Of a stretch of 64,000 nucleotides of DNA, positions 44,409-53,364 are shown piece by piece. The translations under genes were made by a program, and so were the position numbers. The notes beneath the pieces were generated by a model that was given only the letters and a program-made list of their open reading frames with translations, ran no database searches and was not told the origin of the DNA. Within the stretch, counting starts at the first letter, position 1, and each line of letters starts with the position of its first letter. This DNA comes from an uncultured Butyrivibrio sp. (GTDB lineage: Bacteria; Bacillota; Clostridia; Lachnospirales; Lachnospiraceae). Location: assembly GCA_945928575.1 (NCBI GenBank), contig CAMENP010000002.1, positions 124,001-188,000 on the forward strand, read 5' to 3'.

Positions 44409-45494
44409 GTGGGAAGAATTTACAACTTTTCAGCAGGCCCGGCAGTATTACCTGAAGAAGTATTGCAGGAAGCCGCTGACGAAATGTTAGACTACAGAGG
44501 ATGTGGAATGTCCGTAATGGAGATGAGCCACAGATCCAAAGTCTACGACAACATTATTAAGGAAGCTGAAGCTGACTTAAGAGAGATTATGAACATACCT
44601 GACAATTATAAGGTACTTTTCCTTCAGGGCGGAGCTTCACAGCAGTTTGCAATGATTCCGATGAATCTTATGAAGAATAAGAAAGCAGGATACATTGTAA
44701 CAGGACAGTGGGCCAAGAAAGCTTATCAGGAGGCTAAGATTTACGGAGAGGCAATCGAACTTGCATCATCCGCAGACAAGACTTTTTCTTACATTCCTGA
44801 CTGCTCAGACCTTGATATACCGGATGATTGTGATTACGTATATATATGTGAGAACAACACAATCTACGGTACCAAGTATAAGACGCTCCCGAATACCAAA
44901 GGACATACACTGGTAGCAGATGTATCATCATGTTTCCTTTCGGAGCCTGTTGATGTTACCAAGTATGGTGTTATCTACGGCGGCGTCCAGAAAAACATTG
45001 GACCGGCAGGTGTTGTTATCGTTATAATCAGAGAGGATCTTATAACAGAAGATACACTCCCTGGAACACCTACAATGCTTAAGTACAAAATACACGCAGA
45101 CAACAATTCACTTTACAATACACCGCCTGCTTACGGAATTTATATCTGTGGCAAGGTATTCAAGTGGATCAAGAAGATGGGCGGACTCACAGCAATGAAA
45201 GAGCGCAATGAGAAGAAAGCCAAGATCCTTTATGATTTCCTTGACGAGAGCAAGATGTTTAAGGGAACAGTCGTTAAAGAAGACCGTTCGCTTATGAATG
45301 TTCCATTCATTACAGGTGATGAAGAACTTGATGCCAAATTCGTTGCAGAAGCCAAGGCAGCAGGTTTTGAGAATCTTAAGGGACACAGAACCGTTGGCGG
45401 AATGAGAGCCAGCATTTACAATGCAATGCCAATTGAAGGCGTTGAGAAATTAGTTGAATTTATGAGAAAATTTGAAAAGGAAAATGCTAAATAG
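44409..45494 (+). CDS. serC: Phosphoserine aminotransferase
   Basis: A 361-residue PLP enzyme making O-phosphoserine from 3-phosphohydroxypyruvate and glutamate. YNFSAGPAVLPEEVL, EMSHRSK, LFLQGGASQQFAM and the PLP-lysine segment YGGVQKNIGPAG are present. The start is GTG at 44409, 9 nt after AGGAGG, and no ATG in frame lies near. It heads serC-serA-DUF1015; no serB phosphatase gene is in the cluster. Confidence 0.96.
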   Translation: MGRIYNFSAGPAVLPEEVLQEAADEMLDYRGCGMSVMEMSHRSKVYDNIIKEAEADLREIMNIPDNYKVLFLQGGASQQFAMIPMNLMKNKKAGYIVTGQWAKKAYQEAKIYGEAIELASSADKTFSYIPDCSDLDIPDDCDYVYICENNTIYGTKYKTLPNTKGHTLVADVSSCFLSEPVDVTKYGVIYGGVQKNIGPAGVVIVIIREDLITEDTLPGTPTMLKYKIHADNNSLYNTPPAYGIYICGKVFKWIKKMGGLTAMKERNEKKAKILYDFLDESKMFKGTVVKEDRSLMNVPFITGDEELDAKFVAEAKAAGFENLKGHRTVGGMRASIYNAMPIEGVEKLVEFMRKFEKENAK

Positions 45495-45571
45495 TAAATC
45501 CCCTGTTCCGCGACATATGCTCCGGGATAGTTGAGAGTCTCTTGGGAATTATTTAGCAGGAGGATATCGTA

Positions 45572-46735
45572 ATGATAAAATATAATTGCTTGAACCCGAT
45601 TTCAGAAGTCGGTTTAGCGCGTTTTACAGGTGATTACACTAAGACGGAGAATTTTGACGAAGCAGACGTAGTTCTCGTAAGAAGTGCGGCTATGCATGAT
45701 ATGGCATTGCCTGACAGCCTTCTCGCTGTGGCAAGAGCAGGTGCCGGTGTTAATAACATCCCACTTGATAAATGTGCCGATAAGGGTATCGTAGTATTTA
45801 ATACACCGGGTGCCAATGCCAACGGCGTTAAGGAACTTGTTATTGCGGCAATGATCGCAGCATCAAGAAATATTATCGCAGCCAACGGCTGGGTTAATGA
45901 GAACAAGGATGACGAGAATATTGGCAAGACTATGGAAAAAGCCAAATCCAAATTCGCCGGAAGGGAAATAAAGGGCAAGAAGCTCGGAGTTATCGGACTC
46001 GGAGCAATCGGAGTGCTTGTTGCGAATGCAGCAATCGGCCTTGGAATGGAAGTAATGGGATGTGACCCGTTCCTTTCAGTCCAGAACGCACTCAATCTTT
46101 CAAGAAGTGTTACTATCGTTAAGAGCAGAGAAGAAATTTTTGCCAACTGCGATTATATCACAGTTCATACACCACTTCTTGATGATACAAGAGAAATGAT
46201 CAACAAGAATACGATCGCAATGATGAAGGACGGGGTTATCGTTCTCAACTTTGCGAGAGACCTTCTTGTATGCGCAGATGATGTTGCGGCAGCTCTTGAG
46301 GAAGGCAAGATTGCAGCTTATGCTACTGACTTCCCTACACCGAAGCTTGCCAACACCAAGGGATGTATAGCATTCCCTCATCTCGGTGCTTCCACGGCGG
46401 AGTCTGAAGACAACTGTGCGAGCATGGCCGTTGATGAAATTATGGATTACGTTGAAAACGGTAATATCCGTAATTCCGTAAACTTCCCTGCATGTGATAT
46501 GGGTAAATGTAATTCAGCCGGAAGAATCGCTGTTTTACATAAGAATGAACCTAATATCATAAGCGGTCTTTCAACCGCTTTCGGTAAGGAAGGAATCAAC
46601 ATTGAGAAGATGATCAACCAGAGCCGTGGTGATTATGCTTACTCAATGATAGATATCGATACAGCGGATTCAGCACATATTGTTGAAGAGATCGCTGCTA
46701 AGAGCGGAATACTTAAAGTCCGTGTAATTAAATAA
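45572..46735 (+). CDS. serA: D-3-phosphoglycerate dehydrogenase
   Basis: A 387-residue NAD-dependent enzyme starting serine synthesis. The Rossmann motif GLGAIGVLVANAA, the NFARDLLV segment and the catalytic His in FPHLGASTAESE are seen. The C-terminus (about 315-387) is an ACT domain, the usual site for serine feedback. GCAGGAGGATA precedes the ATG. Between serC and serA are 77 nt with no clear terminator. Confidence 0.95.
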   Translation: MIKYNCLNPISEVGLARFTGDYTKTENFDEADVVLVRSAAMHDMALPDSLLAVARAGAGVNNIPLDKCADKGIVVFNTPGANANGVKELVIAAMIAASRNIIAANGWVNENKDDENIGKTMEKAKSKFAGREIKGKKLGVIGLGAIGVLVANAAIGLGMEVMGCDPFLSVQNALNLSRSVTIVKSREEIFANCDYITVHTPLLDDTREMINKNTIAMMKDGVIVLNFARDLLVCADDVAAALEEGKIAAYATDFPTPKLANTKGCIAFPHLGASTAESEDNCASMAVDEIMDYVENGNIRNSVNFPACDMGKCNSAGRIAVLHKNEPNIISGLSTAFGKEGINIEKMINQSRGDYAYSMIDIDTADSAHIVEEIAAKSGILKVRVIK

Positions 46736-46749
46736 CATTGGTTGATGAG

Positions 46750-46770
46750 TCGGGCGGATATGCCGCCCGG
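46750..46770 (+). other. GC-rich hairpin between serA and the DUF1015 gene
   Basis: TCGGGCGG (46750-46757) pairs with CCGCCCGG (46763-46770), tight 5-nt loop, followed by CTTATAATACTTTTT, which gives partial terminator character. It may reduce read-through into the DUF1015 gene. Confidence 0.55.
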
Positions 46771-46805
46771 CTTATAATACTTTTTATAAGATAAAAGGAG
46801 TAGAA

Positions 46806-48041
46806 ATGGCTGATATTAAACCATTTAAATGCGTCAGACCGGCAGCAGAATATGCAGCGGATGTTGCGGCACTGCCATATGATGTATACAACAGACAGGA
46901 AGCTAAGAAAGCGGTAGAAGGCAAGCCTTTATCGTTTCTTAATATTGACAGGGCGGAGACACAGTTCGATGACAGCGTTGATACATATGCTGACTGTGTG
47001 TATGATAAAGCAAAAGAATTACTTGAGAGCGAGATTGCCAAAGGAATATTTGAGCAGGATGAAGATGATGCATATTATATTTACGAACTGACTATGGACG
47101 GACGTTCACAGACAGGTATAGTTGCATGCGCTTCGATAGATGATTATCTTGAAAACAGGATCAAGAAGCACGAAAAAACAAGAGCAGACAAAGAAGAGGA
47201 CAGAATTAACCATGTTGACCGCACAAGCGCTCAGACGGGACCTATTTTTCTTGCATATCGTGCCAATGATATAATTAATAGAGTTGTAGATGCCAACAAG
47301 GCATCCAAACCGTTGTATGATTTTATATCAGATGACGGAATCAAACATACCGTATGGAAAATAAGTGATGCCAATGATGTGAGACAGATTAAGGACGCTT
47401 TTGATTCCATTAATTCAATTTATATAGCGGACGGACATCACAGGGCTGCATCAGCCGTCAAGGTAGGTCTTAAGAGAAGAGAAGCCAATCCGGGTTATAC
47501 CGGAGACGAGGAATTTAATTATTTTCTCTCGGTTCTTTTCCCTGACGAGCAGCTTATGATAATGCCGTATAACCGTGTTGTAAAGGATCTTAACGGATAT
47601 TCCAACGACGATTTTATCGAGGCGGTATCCAAGTATTTTACGGTGGAAGAGAAGGGCCACAGAGCTTTTTATCCGGAACACAAGGGAAGTTTCGGTATGT
47701 ATCTTGACGGAACATGGTACCTTCTTACAGCAAAGGAGAGCATTATGTCGGAGGATCCGGTTGACGGGCTTGATGTGGCAATTCTTCAGGATTATCTGCT
47801 GACACCGATTCTCGGAATAGGAGATCCGAGAGTGGACAAGAGAATTGATTTTGTAGGCGGAATCAGAGGCCTTGATGAACTTGAAAGACGCGCTGACAGT
47901 GATATGAAGCTTGCATTTTCGATGTATCCGACATCAATAGGTGAGCTTTTTAATGTGGCCGATGCGGACATGCTTATGCCACCGAAGTCCACATGGTTTG
48001 AGCCGAAGCTTAGAAGCGGATTATTTATACATAGAATATAA
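46806..48041 (+). CDS. DUF1015 family protein of the serine operon
   Basis: A 411-residue cytoplasmic protein of the DUF1015 family (PF06245): start IKPFKCVRPAAEYAADVAALPYD, the YELTMDGRSQTGIV segment, NHVDRTSAQTGPIFLAY and IYIADGHHRAASA. The DGHHR motif resembles that of ParB/Srx-superfamily proteins, some of which are free-serine kinases (SerK, SbnI). AAGGAGTAG precedes the ATG. It follows serA by 70 nt. Because serC and serA are present but serB is not, a role in handling serine or O-phosphoserine is a reasonable inference, not proven. Confidence 0.88.
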   Translation: MADIKPFKCVRPAAEYAADVAALPYDVYNRQEAKKAVEGKPLSFLNIDRAETQFDDSVDTYADCVYDKAKELLESEIAKGIFEQDEDDAYYIYELTMDGRSQTGIVACASIDDYLENRIKKHEKTRADKEEDRINHVDRTSAQTGPIFLAYRANDIINRVVDANKASKPLYDFISDDGIKHTVWKISDANDVRQIKDAFDSINSIYIADGHHRAASAVKVGLKRREANPGYTGDEEFNYFLSVLFPDEQLMIMPYNRVVKDLNGYSNDDFIEAVSKYFTVEEKGHRAFYPEHKGSFGMYLDGTWYLLTAKESIMSEDPVDGLDVAILQDYLLTPILGIGDPRVDKRIDFVGGIRGLDELERRADSDMKLAFSMYPTSIGELFNVADADMLMPPKSTWFEPKLRSGLFIHRI

Positions 48042-48065
48042 TATAGGATATAAGGAGAGAGGGTA

Positions 48066-50315
48066 ATGAACAAGAAACTGTATGATTTAATGAACTGGCC
48101 GGAAATAGAAGGCGTTGTATATTCAGATACAAAGCATCCTAAGAAACTTCTCGGCGGACATATGACTTCCAAAGGATTCCTTATCCAGGCGTTCAGACCG
48201 GGGGCTGTCAAAGCATTTGTGAAAGATACACTTACCGGAGAGATTCATGCTATGGATATGGCGGATGAGGAAGGATATTTTGCGGTGCTTATTAAGAGCA
48301 AAACGGAGATTTTCTATACTCTGATATATGAATTTGAAGATAAGACGCGTGAAGAGACGGTTGACTTGTACAATTATCCTTCAATGATACCGCAGAATGC
48401 TTTGAAGGCCTTTAATGCAGGAACTAATTATAAGGCATATGATATTCTCGGTGCACATGTCAGGAAAGTCGGCAAAGTAAAAGGTGTTCTTTTTGCGGTA
48501 TGGGCGCCGAATGCACTGCGCGTAAGCGTTGTGGGAGATTTCAATGACTGGGATGGAAGACGTCACCAGATGGAATTTATAGAGGGAACAGGTGTGTATG
48601 AACTTTTTATACCTGATGTAAAACCTTTCGATAATTACAAATACGAAATCCGCATCAAGGGCGGCAATGTTATTCTTAAATCGGATCCTTATGCATATGC
48701 AGGTGAATTAAGACCAGCCAATGCATCTATAGTATACGATATCAAGAATTATCGCTGGAATGATGATGAGTGGATGGCTAAGCGCGATGCGGATAAAGAT
48801 AAAAAGAAGCCTGTTTCCATATATGAACTGCATGCGGGCTCTTTTAAGACACCGGATGACGGAAGAGAATTTTATAATTACAGGGAACTTGCTCCGCTTG
48901 TAATCGATTACGTCAAGAAAATGCAATATACGCATATTGAACTTATGCCGGTTATGGAATATCCTTTTGACGGTTCATGGGGATATCAGGTAACGGGATA
49001 TTATGCGCCGACAGCAAGATACGGTACGCCGGATGATTTCAAGTTCTTTATGGATGAGATGCATAAGGCGGGAATAGGAGTTATTCTCGACTGGGTTCCG
49101 GCTCATTTTCCTAAGGATGCATTCGGACTTGCCAGATTTGACGGAACATGCCTTTATGAACACCTTGACCCGCGTCAGGGTGAACATCCTGAGTGGGGCA
49201 CACTTATATATAATTACGGAAGGCCGGAAGTTATAGACTTCCTTATTTCCAACGCGATATTCTGGGCTAAGGAATATCACGCAGACGGAATAAGAATGGA
49301 TGCGGTTGCATCGATGCTCTATCTTGATTATGGTAAGAGAAACGGTGAATGGATACCGAATATATATGGCGGTAATGAGAACCTTGAGGCAGTGGAACTG
49401 TTAAAGAAGCTCAGCGACGAATTCGCCAAAAAAGCACCTGACGTATGGCTTATTGCAGAGGAATCAACGGCATGGCCGAAGGTTACCGGAGCAACATCAG
49501 ACGGAGGTCTCGGTTTTGACTATAAATGGAACATGGGATGGATGAATGACTTTCTTGATTTCATGAGCTGCGACCCGCTTTTCAGAAAGGGCAGATATAA
49601 CGAACTGACATTCAGTATGGTATACGCTTACAGTGAAGATTTCATATTGGTTCTTTCGCATGATGAAGTTGTACACGGCAAATGTTCAATGCTAAATAAG
49701 ATGCCGGGTGCAACCAAGGCTGAAAAGATGAATAACCTTCGTGCGGCTTACGGTTTTATGTTCACACATCCGGGCAAGAAACTTCTTTTCATGGGACAGG
49801 ATTTCGGAATGGAGAATGAGTGGTGGGAAGCCAGACAGATTGACTGGGAACTCACGGAACTTCCGGAAAATGCGGCTCTTATGAATTATGTAAGAGATTT
49901 GAATAAATTATACAGAGACGAGCCGGCACTTTACGAGCTTGATTTTGACCCGGAGGGATTCGAGTGGATCAATAATATTTCGGCCAATGAATGTATTGTG
50001 ACATTTGCAAGAAAGGCCTCGGACGGAAGTGAGCTTATTGTGGTAGCCAACTTTACGCCGGTCGAGAGAGACAAATACAAAATCGGTGTTCCGGCAATGG
50101 GCAAATACAAAGAGATTTTTAACAGTGATGATGTTAAATACGGTGGAAGCGGTGCAACCAATCCGCGTGTCATTAACTCCAAGAAGGATGAGTGTGATGC
50201 GAGAGAGGATTCCATAAGACTTAAGGTGCCGCCGATGGGAATAAGTGTATTAAGATATACTTATGCCGATACAACACCGAAGAAACGAACCGTAGTACGA
50301 AAGGCATCTAAGTAA
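48066..50315 (+). CDS. glgB: 1,4-alpha-glucan branching enzyme
   Basis: A 749-residue GH13 enzyme making alpha-1,6 branches in glycogen. An N-terminal extension (1-125) precedes the CBM48 module (VWAPNALRVSVVGDFNDWDG) and the barrel. The nucleophile Asp is in DGIRMDAVASML (near 412), the acid Glu in IAEEST (near 465) and the transition-state Asp in SHDEVVHGK (near 532). The C-terminus ends in a basic tail (TPKKRTVVRKASK), unusual for the family. GGAGAGAGGG precedes the ATG. No other glycogen gene is in the window. Confidence 0.95.
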   Translation: MNKKLYDLMNWPEIEGVVYSDTKHPKKLLGGHMTSKGFLIQAFRPGAVKAFVKDTLTGEIHAMDMADEEGYFAVLIKSKTEIFYTLIYEFEDKTREETVDLYNYPSMIPQNALKAFNAGTNYKAYDILGAHVRKVGKVKGVLFAVWAPNALRVSVVGDFNDWDGRRHQMEFIEGTGVYELFIPDVKPFDNYKYEIRIKGGNVILKSDPYAYAGELRPANASIVYDIKNYRWNDDEWMAKRDADKDKKKPVSIYELHAGSFKTPDDGREFYNYRELAPLVIDYVKKMQYTHIELMPVMEYPFDGSWGYQVTGYYAPTARYGTPDDFKFFMDEMHKAGIGVILDWVPAHFPKDAFGLARFDGTCLYEHLDPRQGEHPEWGTLIYNYGRPEVIDFLISNAIFWAKEYHADGIRMDAVASMLYLDYGKRNGEWIPNIYGGNENLEAVELLKKLSDEFAKKAPDVWLIAEESTAWPKVTGATSDGGLGFDYKWNMGWMNDFLDFMSCDPLFRKGRYNELTFSMVYAYSEDFILVLSHDEVVHGKCSMLNKMPGATKAEKMNNLRAAYGFMFTHPGKKLLFMGQDFGMENEWWEARQIDWELTELPENAALMNYVRDLNKLYRDEPALYELDFDPEGFEWINNISANECIVTFARKASDGSELIVVANFTPVERDKYKIGVPAMGKYKEIFNSDDVKYGGSGATNPRVINSKKDECDAREDSIRLKVPPMGISVLRYTYADTTPKKRTVVRKASK

Positions 50316-51175
50316 TGGACAGATTGATACTTGCCTCTTCATTCTGGAGTGAAGAAAATATGAAAAATATCTGGGATAATCTCATAAAATGGTTTATGAC
50401 CGTTGGTAAGAATATTCTTATAGCGATTGTCATATTGATAGTTGGAAATAAGCTGATAAAGTGGGTGCTCAAACTTATCGGCAATTCATTTAAGAAAACC
50501 AAAATTGAACCGATGGTAGCCAAATTCCTGCTCTCTTTGATAAGATTTGCATTGTATTTTCTTATAGCAATAATTGTCATAAGCGTATTGGGAATTCCTA
50601 CGACATCGCTTATAGCAGCACTCAGTGCTGCCGGCCTGACAGTCGGACTTGCATTGCAGGGAAGCCTTTCCAATTTTGCCGGAGGTGTATTGATCCTTCT
50701 TTTTAAGCCGTTTACAATTGGAGATTATATTAGAGAAGATACACATGGCAATGAAGGAACGGTCACCGGAATTGATTTATTTTACACTAAGATTCTCACT
50801 ATCGACAATAAGGCAATAGTTATTCCTAACGGAACACTTGCAAACTCAAGTCTTACGAATTTTACGGCACAGGAAAAACGCCGCATAGATATTCTCATAG
50901 GTATCAGCTATGAGTCGGATATCAGAAAAGCAAAAGCGGTTTTGACAGAAGTTATTGACGGATGTGACAGGATTCTTCGCGATGAGGAAATTACAATATA
51001 TGTGGACAGCCTCGGAGAAAGTCAGATTACATTGGGAGTCAGGACTTGGGTCAAGACCGAAGATTACTGGCCGGTAAGATGGGAATTGCTTGAGAAGTTC
51101 AAGTGCGCATTTGATGATAACGGAATAGAAATACCGTTTAACCAGCTCTCAGTGACTATTAAAGGACAGGAGTAA
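50315..51175 (+). CDS. mscS: Small-conductance mechanosensitive channel, MscS family
   Basis: A 286-residue membrane protein with three N-terminal helices, the pore helix rich in Gly/Ala (SAAGLTVGLALQGSLSNFAGG) and the cytoplasmic beta and alpha-beta domains (IPNGTLANSSLTNFT). It releases solutes on hypo-osmotic shock. The ATG at 50315 overlaps the glgB stop by one base and follows GAAAGG; an ATG at 50360 after GGAGTGAA would give 271 residues and cannot be excluded. It is probably co-transcribed with glgB and the M15 peptidase gene. Confidence 0.93.
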   Translation: MDRLILASSFWSEENMKNIWDNLIKWFMTVGKNILIAIVILIVGNKLIKWVLKLIGNSFKKTKIEPMVAKFLLSLIRFALYFLIAIIVISVLGIPTTSLIAALSAAGLTVGLALQGSLSNFAGGVLILLFKPFTIGDYIREDTHGNEGTVTGIDLFYTKILTIDNKAIVIPNGTLANSSLTNFTAQEKRRIDILIGISYESDIRKAKAVLTEVIDGCDRILRDEEITIYVDSLGESQITLGVRTWVKTEDYWPVRWELLEKFKCAFDDNGIEIPFNQLSVTIKGQE

Positions 51176-51181
51176 TCAGAT

Positions 51182-51997
51182 TTGGCTGTAAATAAGAAAA
51201 CAGCAGTTAAGAAAAAGAAAACTGCGGCAGTAAAAAATAAAAACAAAAAATCTAAAATGCCGGGAATCCTTCTCGTTATCAGTGCACTTTTACTGGGTTC
51301 GCTGATAATCATTCTTGTATATCAGACGAGGAGAATTACTGAAATATCGGGCTCGGGCGACCCAGCCAACCGTAAAATGGAAGGCAGTTACCCGCTTCCG
51401 TCAGAACTCATTACTTCAGATCTTAATACATATTTCGGATACACGGACATTCCGGATTTTATATTTGTCAAGATGCAGGGCTCATCCTTCACGGATGACT
51501 GTCCCGTTGCGCGTGAAGATTTGCGGTATATGACCGTTCTTTATTGGGGAACGGACAATGTTGCACATAAGGGAGAACTTATTGTCAATAAGTCAATAGC
51601 ATCGGATGTATCCGAAATTTTCTATCAGCTATACAAGGCATCGTATCCGATAGAAAGTATTAAGCTTATAGATGAGTATGGCGGTAATGATGAAGTTTCG
51701 ATGGCCAACAACAATACAAGCTGTTTTAATGCCCGCAAAGTTAAGGGCAGCGACACCTGGTCGATGCATGCATATGGCCTTGCAATAGATATTAATCCGT
51801 TGTACAACCCATATGTCGGAGCGGACGGCTCTGTATTGCCGGTGATGTCGGAAAGATATGCCGACAGGGATGACAGATTTATAATGAAAATAGACGCTGA
51901 TGATTATGCATATAATCTTTTTGTGGAACACGGATTCACATGGGGTGGTTCATGGGAGAGCGTTAAGGATTACCAGCATTTTGAAAAACAGCAATAA
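51182..51997 (+). CDS. Membrane-anchored M15-family peptidase (D-Ala-D-Ala carboxypeptidase-like)
   Basis: A 271-residue protein with a very basic N-terminus (KKTAVKKKKTAAVKNKNKKSK), one membrane helix (about 27-47) and an extracytoplasmic M15 peptidase domain. Zinc-site motifs are SMHAYGLAIDINP (His and Asp) and the C-terminal DYQHFE (His). Such enzymes trim peptidoglycan stem peptides. The start is TTG at 51182 with AGGAGT 9 nt upstream. It is the last gene of glgB-mscS-M15, and the convergent FliB-like gene ends 26 nt later with no terminator seen. Confidence 0.88.
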   Translation: MAVNKKTAVKKKKTAAVKNKNKKSKMPGILLVISALLLGSLIIILVYQTRRITEISGSGDPANRKMEGSYPLPSELITSDLNTYFGYTDIPDFIFVKMQGSSFTDDCPVAREDLRYMTVLYWGTDNVAHKGELIVNKSIASDVSEIFYQLYKASYPIESIKLIDEYGGNDEVSMANNNTSCFNARKVKGSDTWSMHAYGLAIDINPLYNPYVGADGSVLPVMSERYADRDDRFIMKIDADDYAYNLFVEHGFTWGGSWESVKDYQHFEKQQ

Positions 51998-52023
51998 GCT
52001 GCATACGCGGAAGTCAAAAAATG

Positions 52024-53127
52024 CTAGTATCTTCCCACAATAAGCGCAGCGTACCCCCATTCCCATATCAGTCTTTCAAAACTGTTTTCTAAATATGTCC
52101 GTATGTCATCATCATCATATCCGGTCATTCGTGATAGAATGACCATATAATCACGCACATTTTCATAAGATAACTGCCCGCCGGAGTCATTCCATATGTG
52201 AAAAAGGCTCTGGCGTATGGCAGTATATTCTATAATAATCCATTGATATTGAATCACCATATGTTCCAAATTTCTGCCGGAATCATCGGGCGAAAGCAGA
52301 TCGGAGTAAAATTCATTGGCAAGATAATTGCGAATCAGCACATCGTAACAGGCAAGCATATCGGAAAAATTCTGCCATGAGCCGTCCGGAGTTTCTTTTA
52401 AAACATCCTGTAAATATCCTGTATACAATCCTTCTTTTCGATAGTTCACGGCAAGATCCTGCAACAGTTCATTACATTCATCGACTGTATCGGCCTCAGG
52501 TATATGTATATCCGTCATTGCAAAATGGAGTTCCTTCAATGACTGCGCAGAAAAGTACTCATGTACCTGTGCGCATGAGACGGGTTCGTTTCTGTATAAT
52601 TCCAAAAGTATATAAAATCCTTCAAGCAGAGCTGATTCAGGCGGGAGGGTCGTATCCTGTACCAAGCCGATTAATTTGTCGCGGATAAGAAACAATGGAG
52701 TTCCTGGTATATCTGCCGGGAAAATAATTGGATTATCACGCCACAAATCGATAACAGCGGGGCAGCAGGCCATAAGGGATTCTTCCGTATGTGTATCATA
52801 TTCCTGTAATTCTCTGGGAAAAATCGTGCATGTGTGAGAAAGCACATCATCGCCGTAAGCGGTTACCAGACGGCACAGCTTGTCATCCGAGAGAAAAGGA
52901 CAATTATGTCTGCAATCAAGCCTAATCACGCGTGCACCGTCTTTTATACAAGTGTAAGCGCTCAGATTGTTCTTATGTTCTTCAACAGAATCCGGCGGAG
53001 AAAGCTTCTTCCATTGACGGTTGGTGCCATCATCAACCGCAATTTTCCATTCCTTACAGCAGGTAATGGGACATGCTGAGGCGATGCAGTGGAATTTATC
53101 ATAATAGTCTGGATGAATGTGTTTCAT
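52024..53127 (-). CDS. fliB: FliB-type lysine-N-methylase (YkgJ-related cysteine cluster)
   Basis: A 367-residue protein beginning KHIHPDYYDKFHCIASACPITCC, with the cysteine pattern of FliB: CPITCCKEW, then DCRHNCPFL, KLCRLV and HTCTIFPRE. FliB methylates lysines of flagellin in Salmonella, and homologues are common in Clostridia. No flagellin or flagellar gene is in the window, so the target is unknown. CGAGGAC precedes the ATG and a good promoter lies upstream. It diverges from a sortase-anchored surface protein gene. Confidence 0.85.
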   Translation of the reverse strand: MKHIHPDYYDKFHCIASACPITCCKEWKIAVDDGTNRQWKKLSPPDSVEEHKNNLSAYTCIKDGARVIRLDCRHNCPFLSDDKLCRLVTAYGDDVLSHTCTIFPRELQEYDTHTEESLMACCPAVIDLWRDNPIIFPADIPGTPLFLIRDKLIGLVQDTTLPPESALLEGFYILLELYRNEPVSCAQVHEYFSAQSLKELHFAMTDIHIPEADTVDECNELLQDLAVNYRKEGLYTGYLQDVLKETPDGSWQNFSDMLACYDVLIRNYLANEFYSDLLSPDDSGRNLEHMVIQYQWIIIEYTAIRQSLFHIWNDSGGQLSYENVRDYMVILSRMTGYDDDDIRTYLENSFERLIWEWGYAALIVGRY

Positions 53128-53160
53128 ATTGATCAGTCCTCGTTATTTTTGAATAGAAAT

Positions 53161-53189
53161 ATTATAAAAGAAACACGGATTTTTGACAA
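53161..53189 (-). promoter_or_regulatory. Sigma-A type promoter of the FliB-like gene
   Basis: On the minus strand TTGTCA (53189-53184), 17 nt and TATAAT (53166-53161). Confidence 0.78.
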
Positions 53190-53209
53190 TAGAAATGAAG
53201 AAACTGTTC

Positions 53210-53238
53210 TTGAAGTTATCGTAATTTTATAGTATACT
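53210..53238 (+). promoter_or_regulatory. Sigma-A type promoter of the surface protein gene
   Basis: TTGAAG (53210-53215), 17 nt and TATACT (53233-53238). The predicted start is near 53245, giving a leader of about 120 nt. Confidence 0.7.
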
Positions 53239-53244
53239 GATTGT

Positions 53245-53364
53245 GAACGAACAGTCGGTATATACGCGGCTGGACGTAATAATATCTGGCGTATAAGGAT
53301 TCGCCATGTGGGAAAATTTTAAATTCATGCTGTCATCGGACAGCAAAACGGAGGTACGGTATTA
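53245..53364 (+). promoter_or_regulatory. Structured 5' leader of the surface protein gene, possible RNA switch
   Basis: TATACGC (53261-53267) can pair with GCGTATA (53289-53295), but GGCG (53288-53291) can instead pair with CGCC (53302-53305). A further hairpin GCTGTC/GACAGC (53329-53344) lies just before the AACGGAGG ribosome binding site. I could not match it to a known riboswitch class. Confidence 0.45.
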
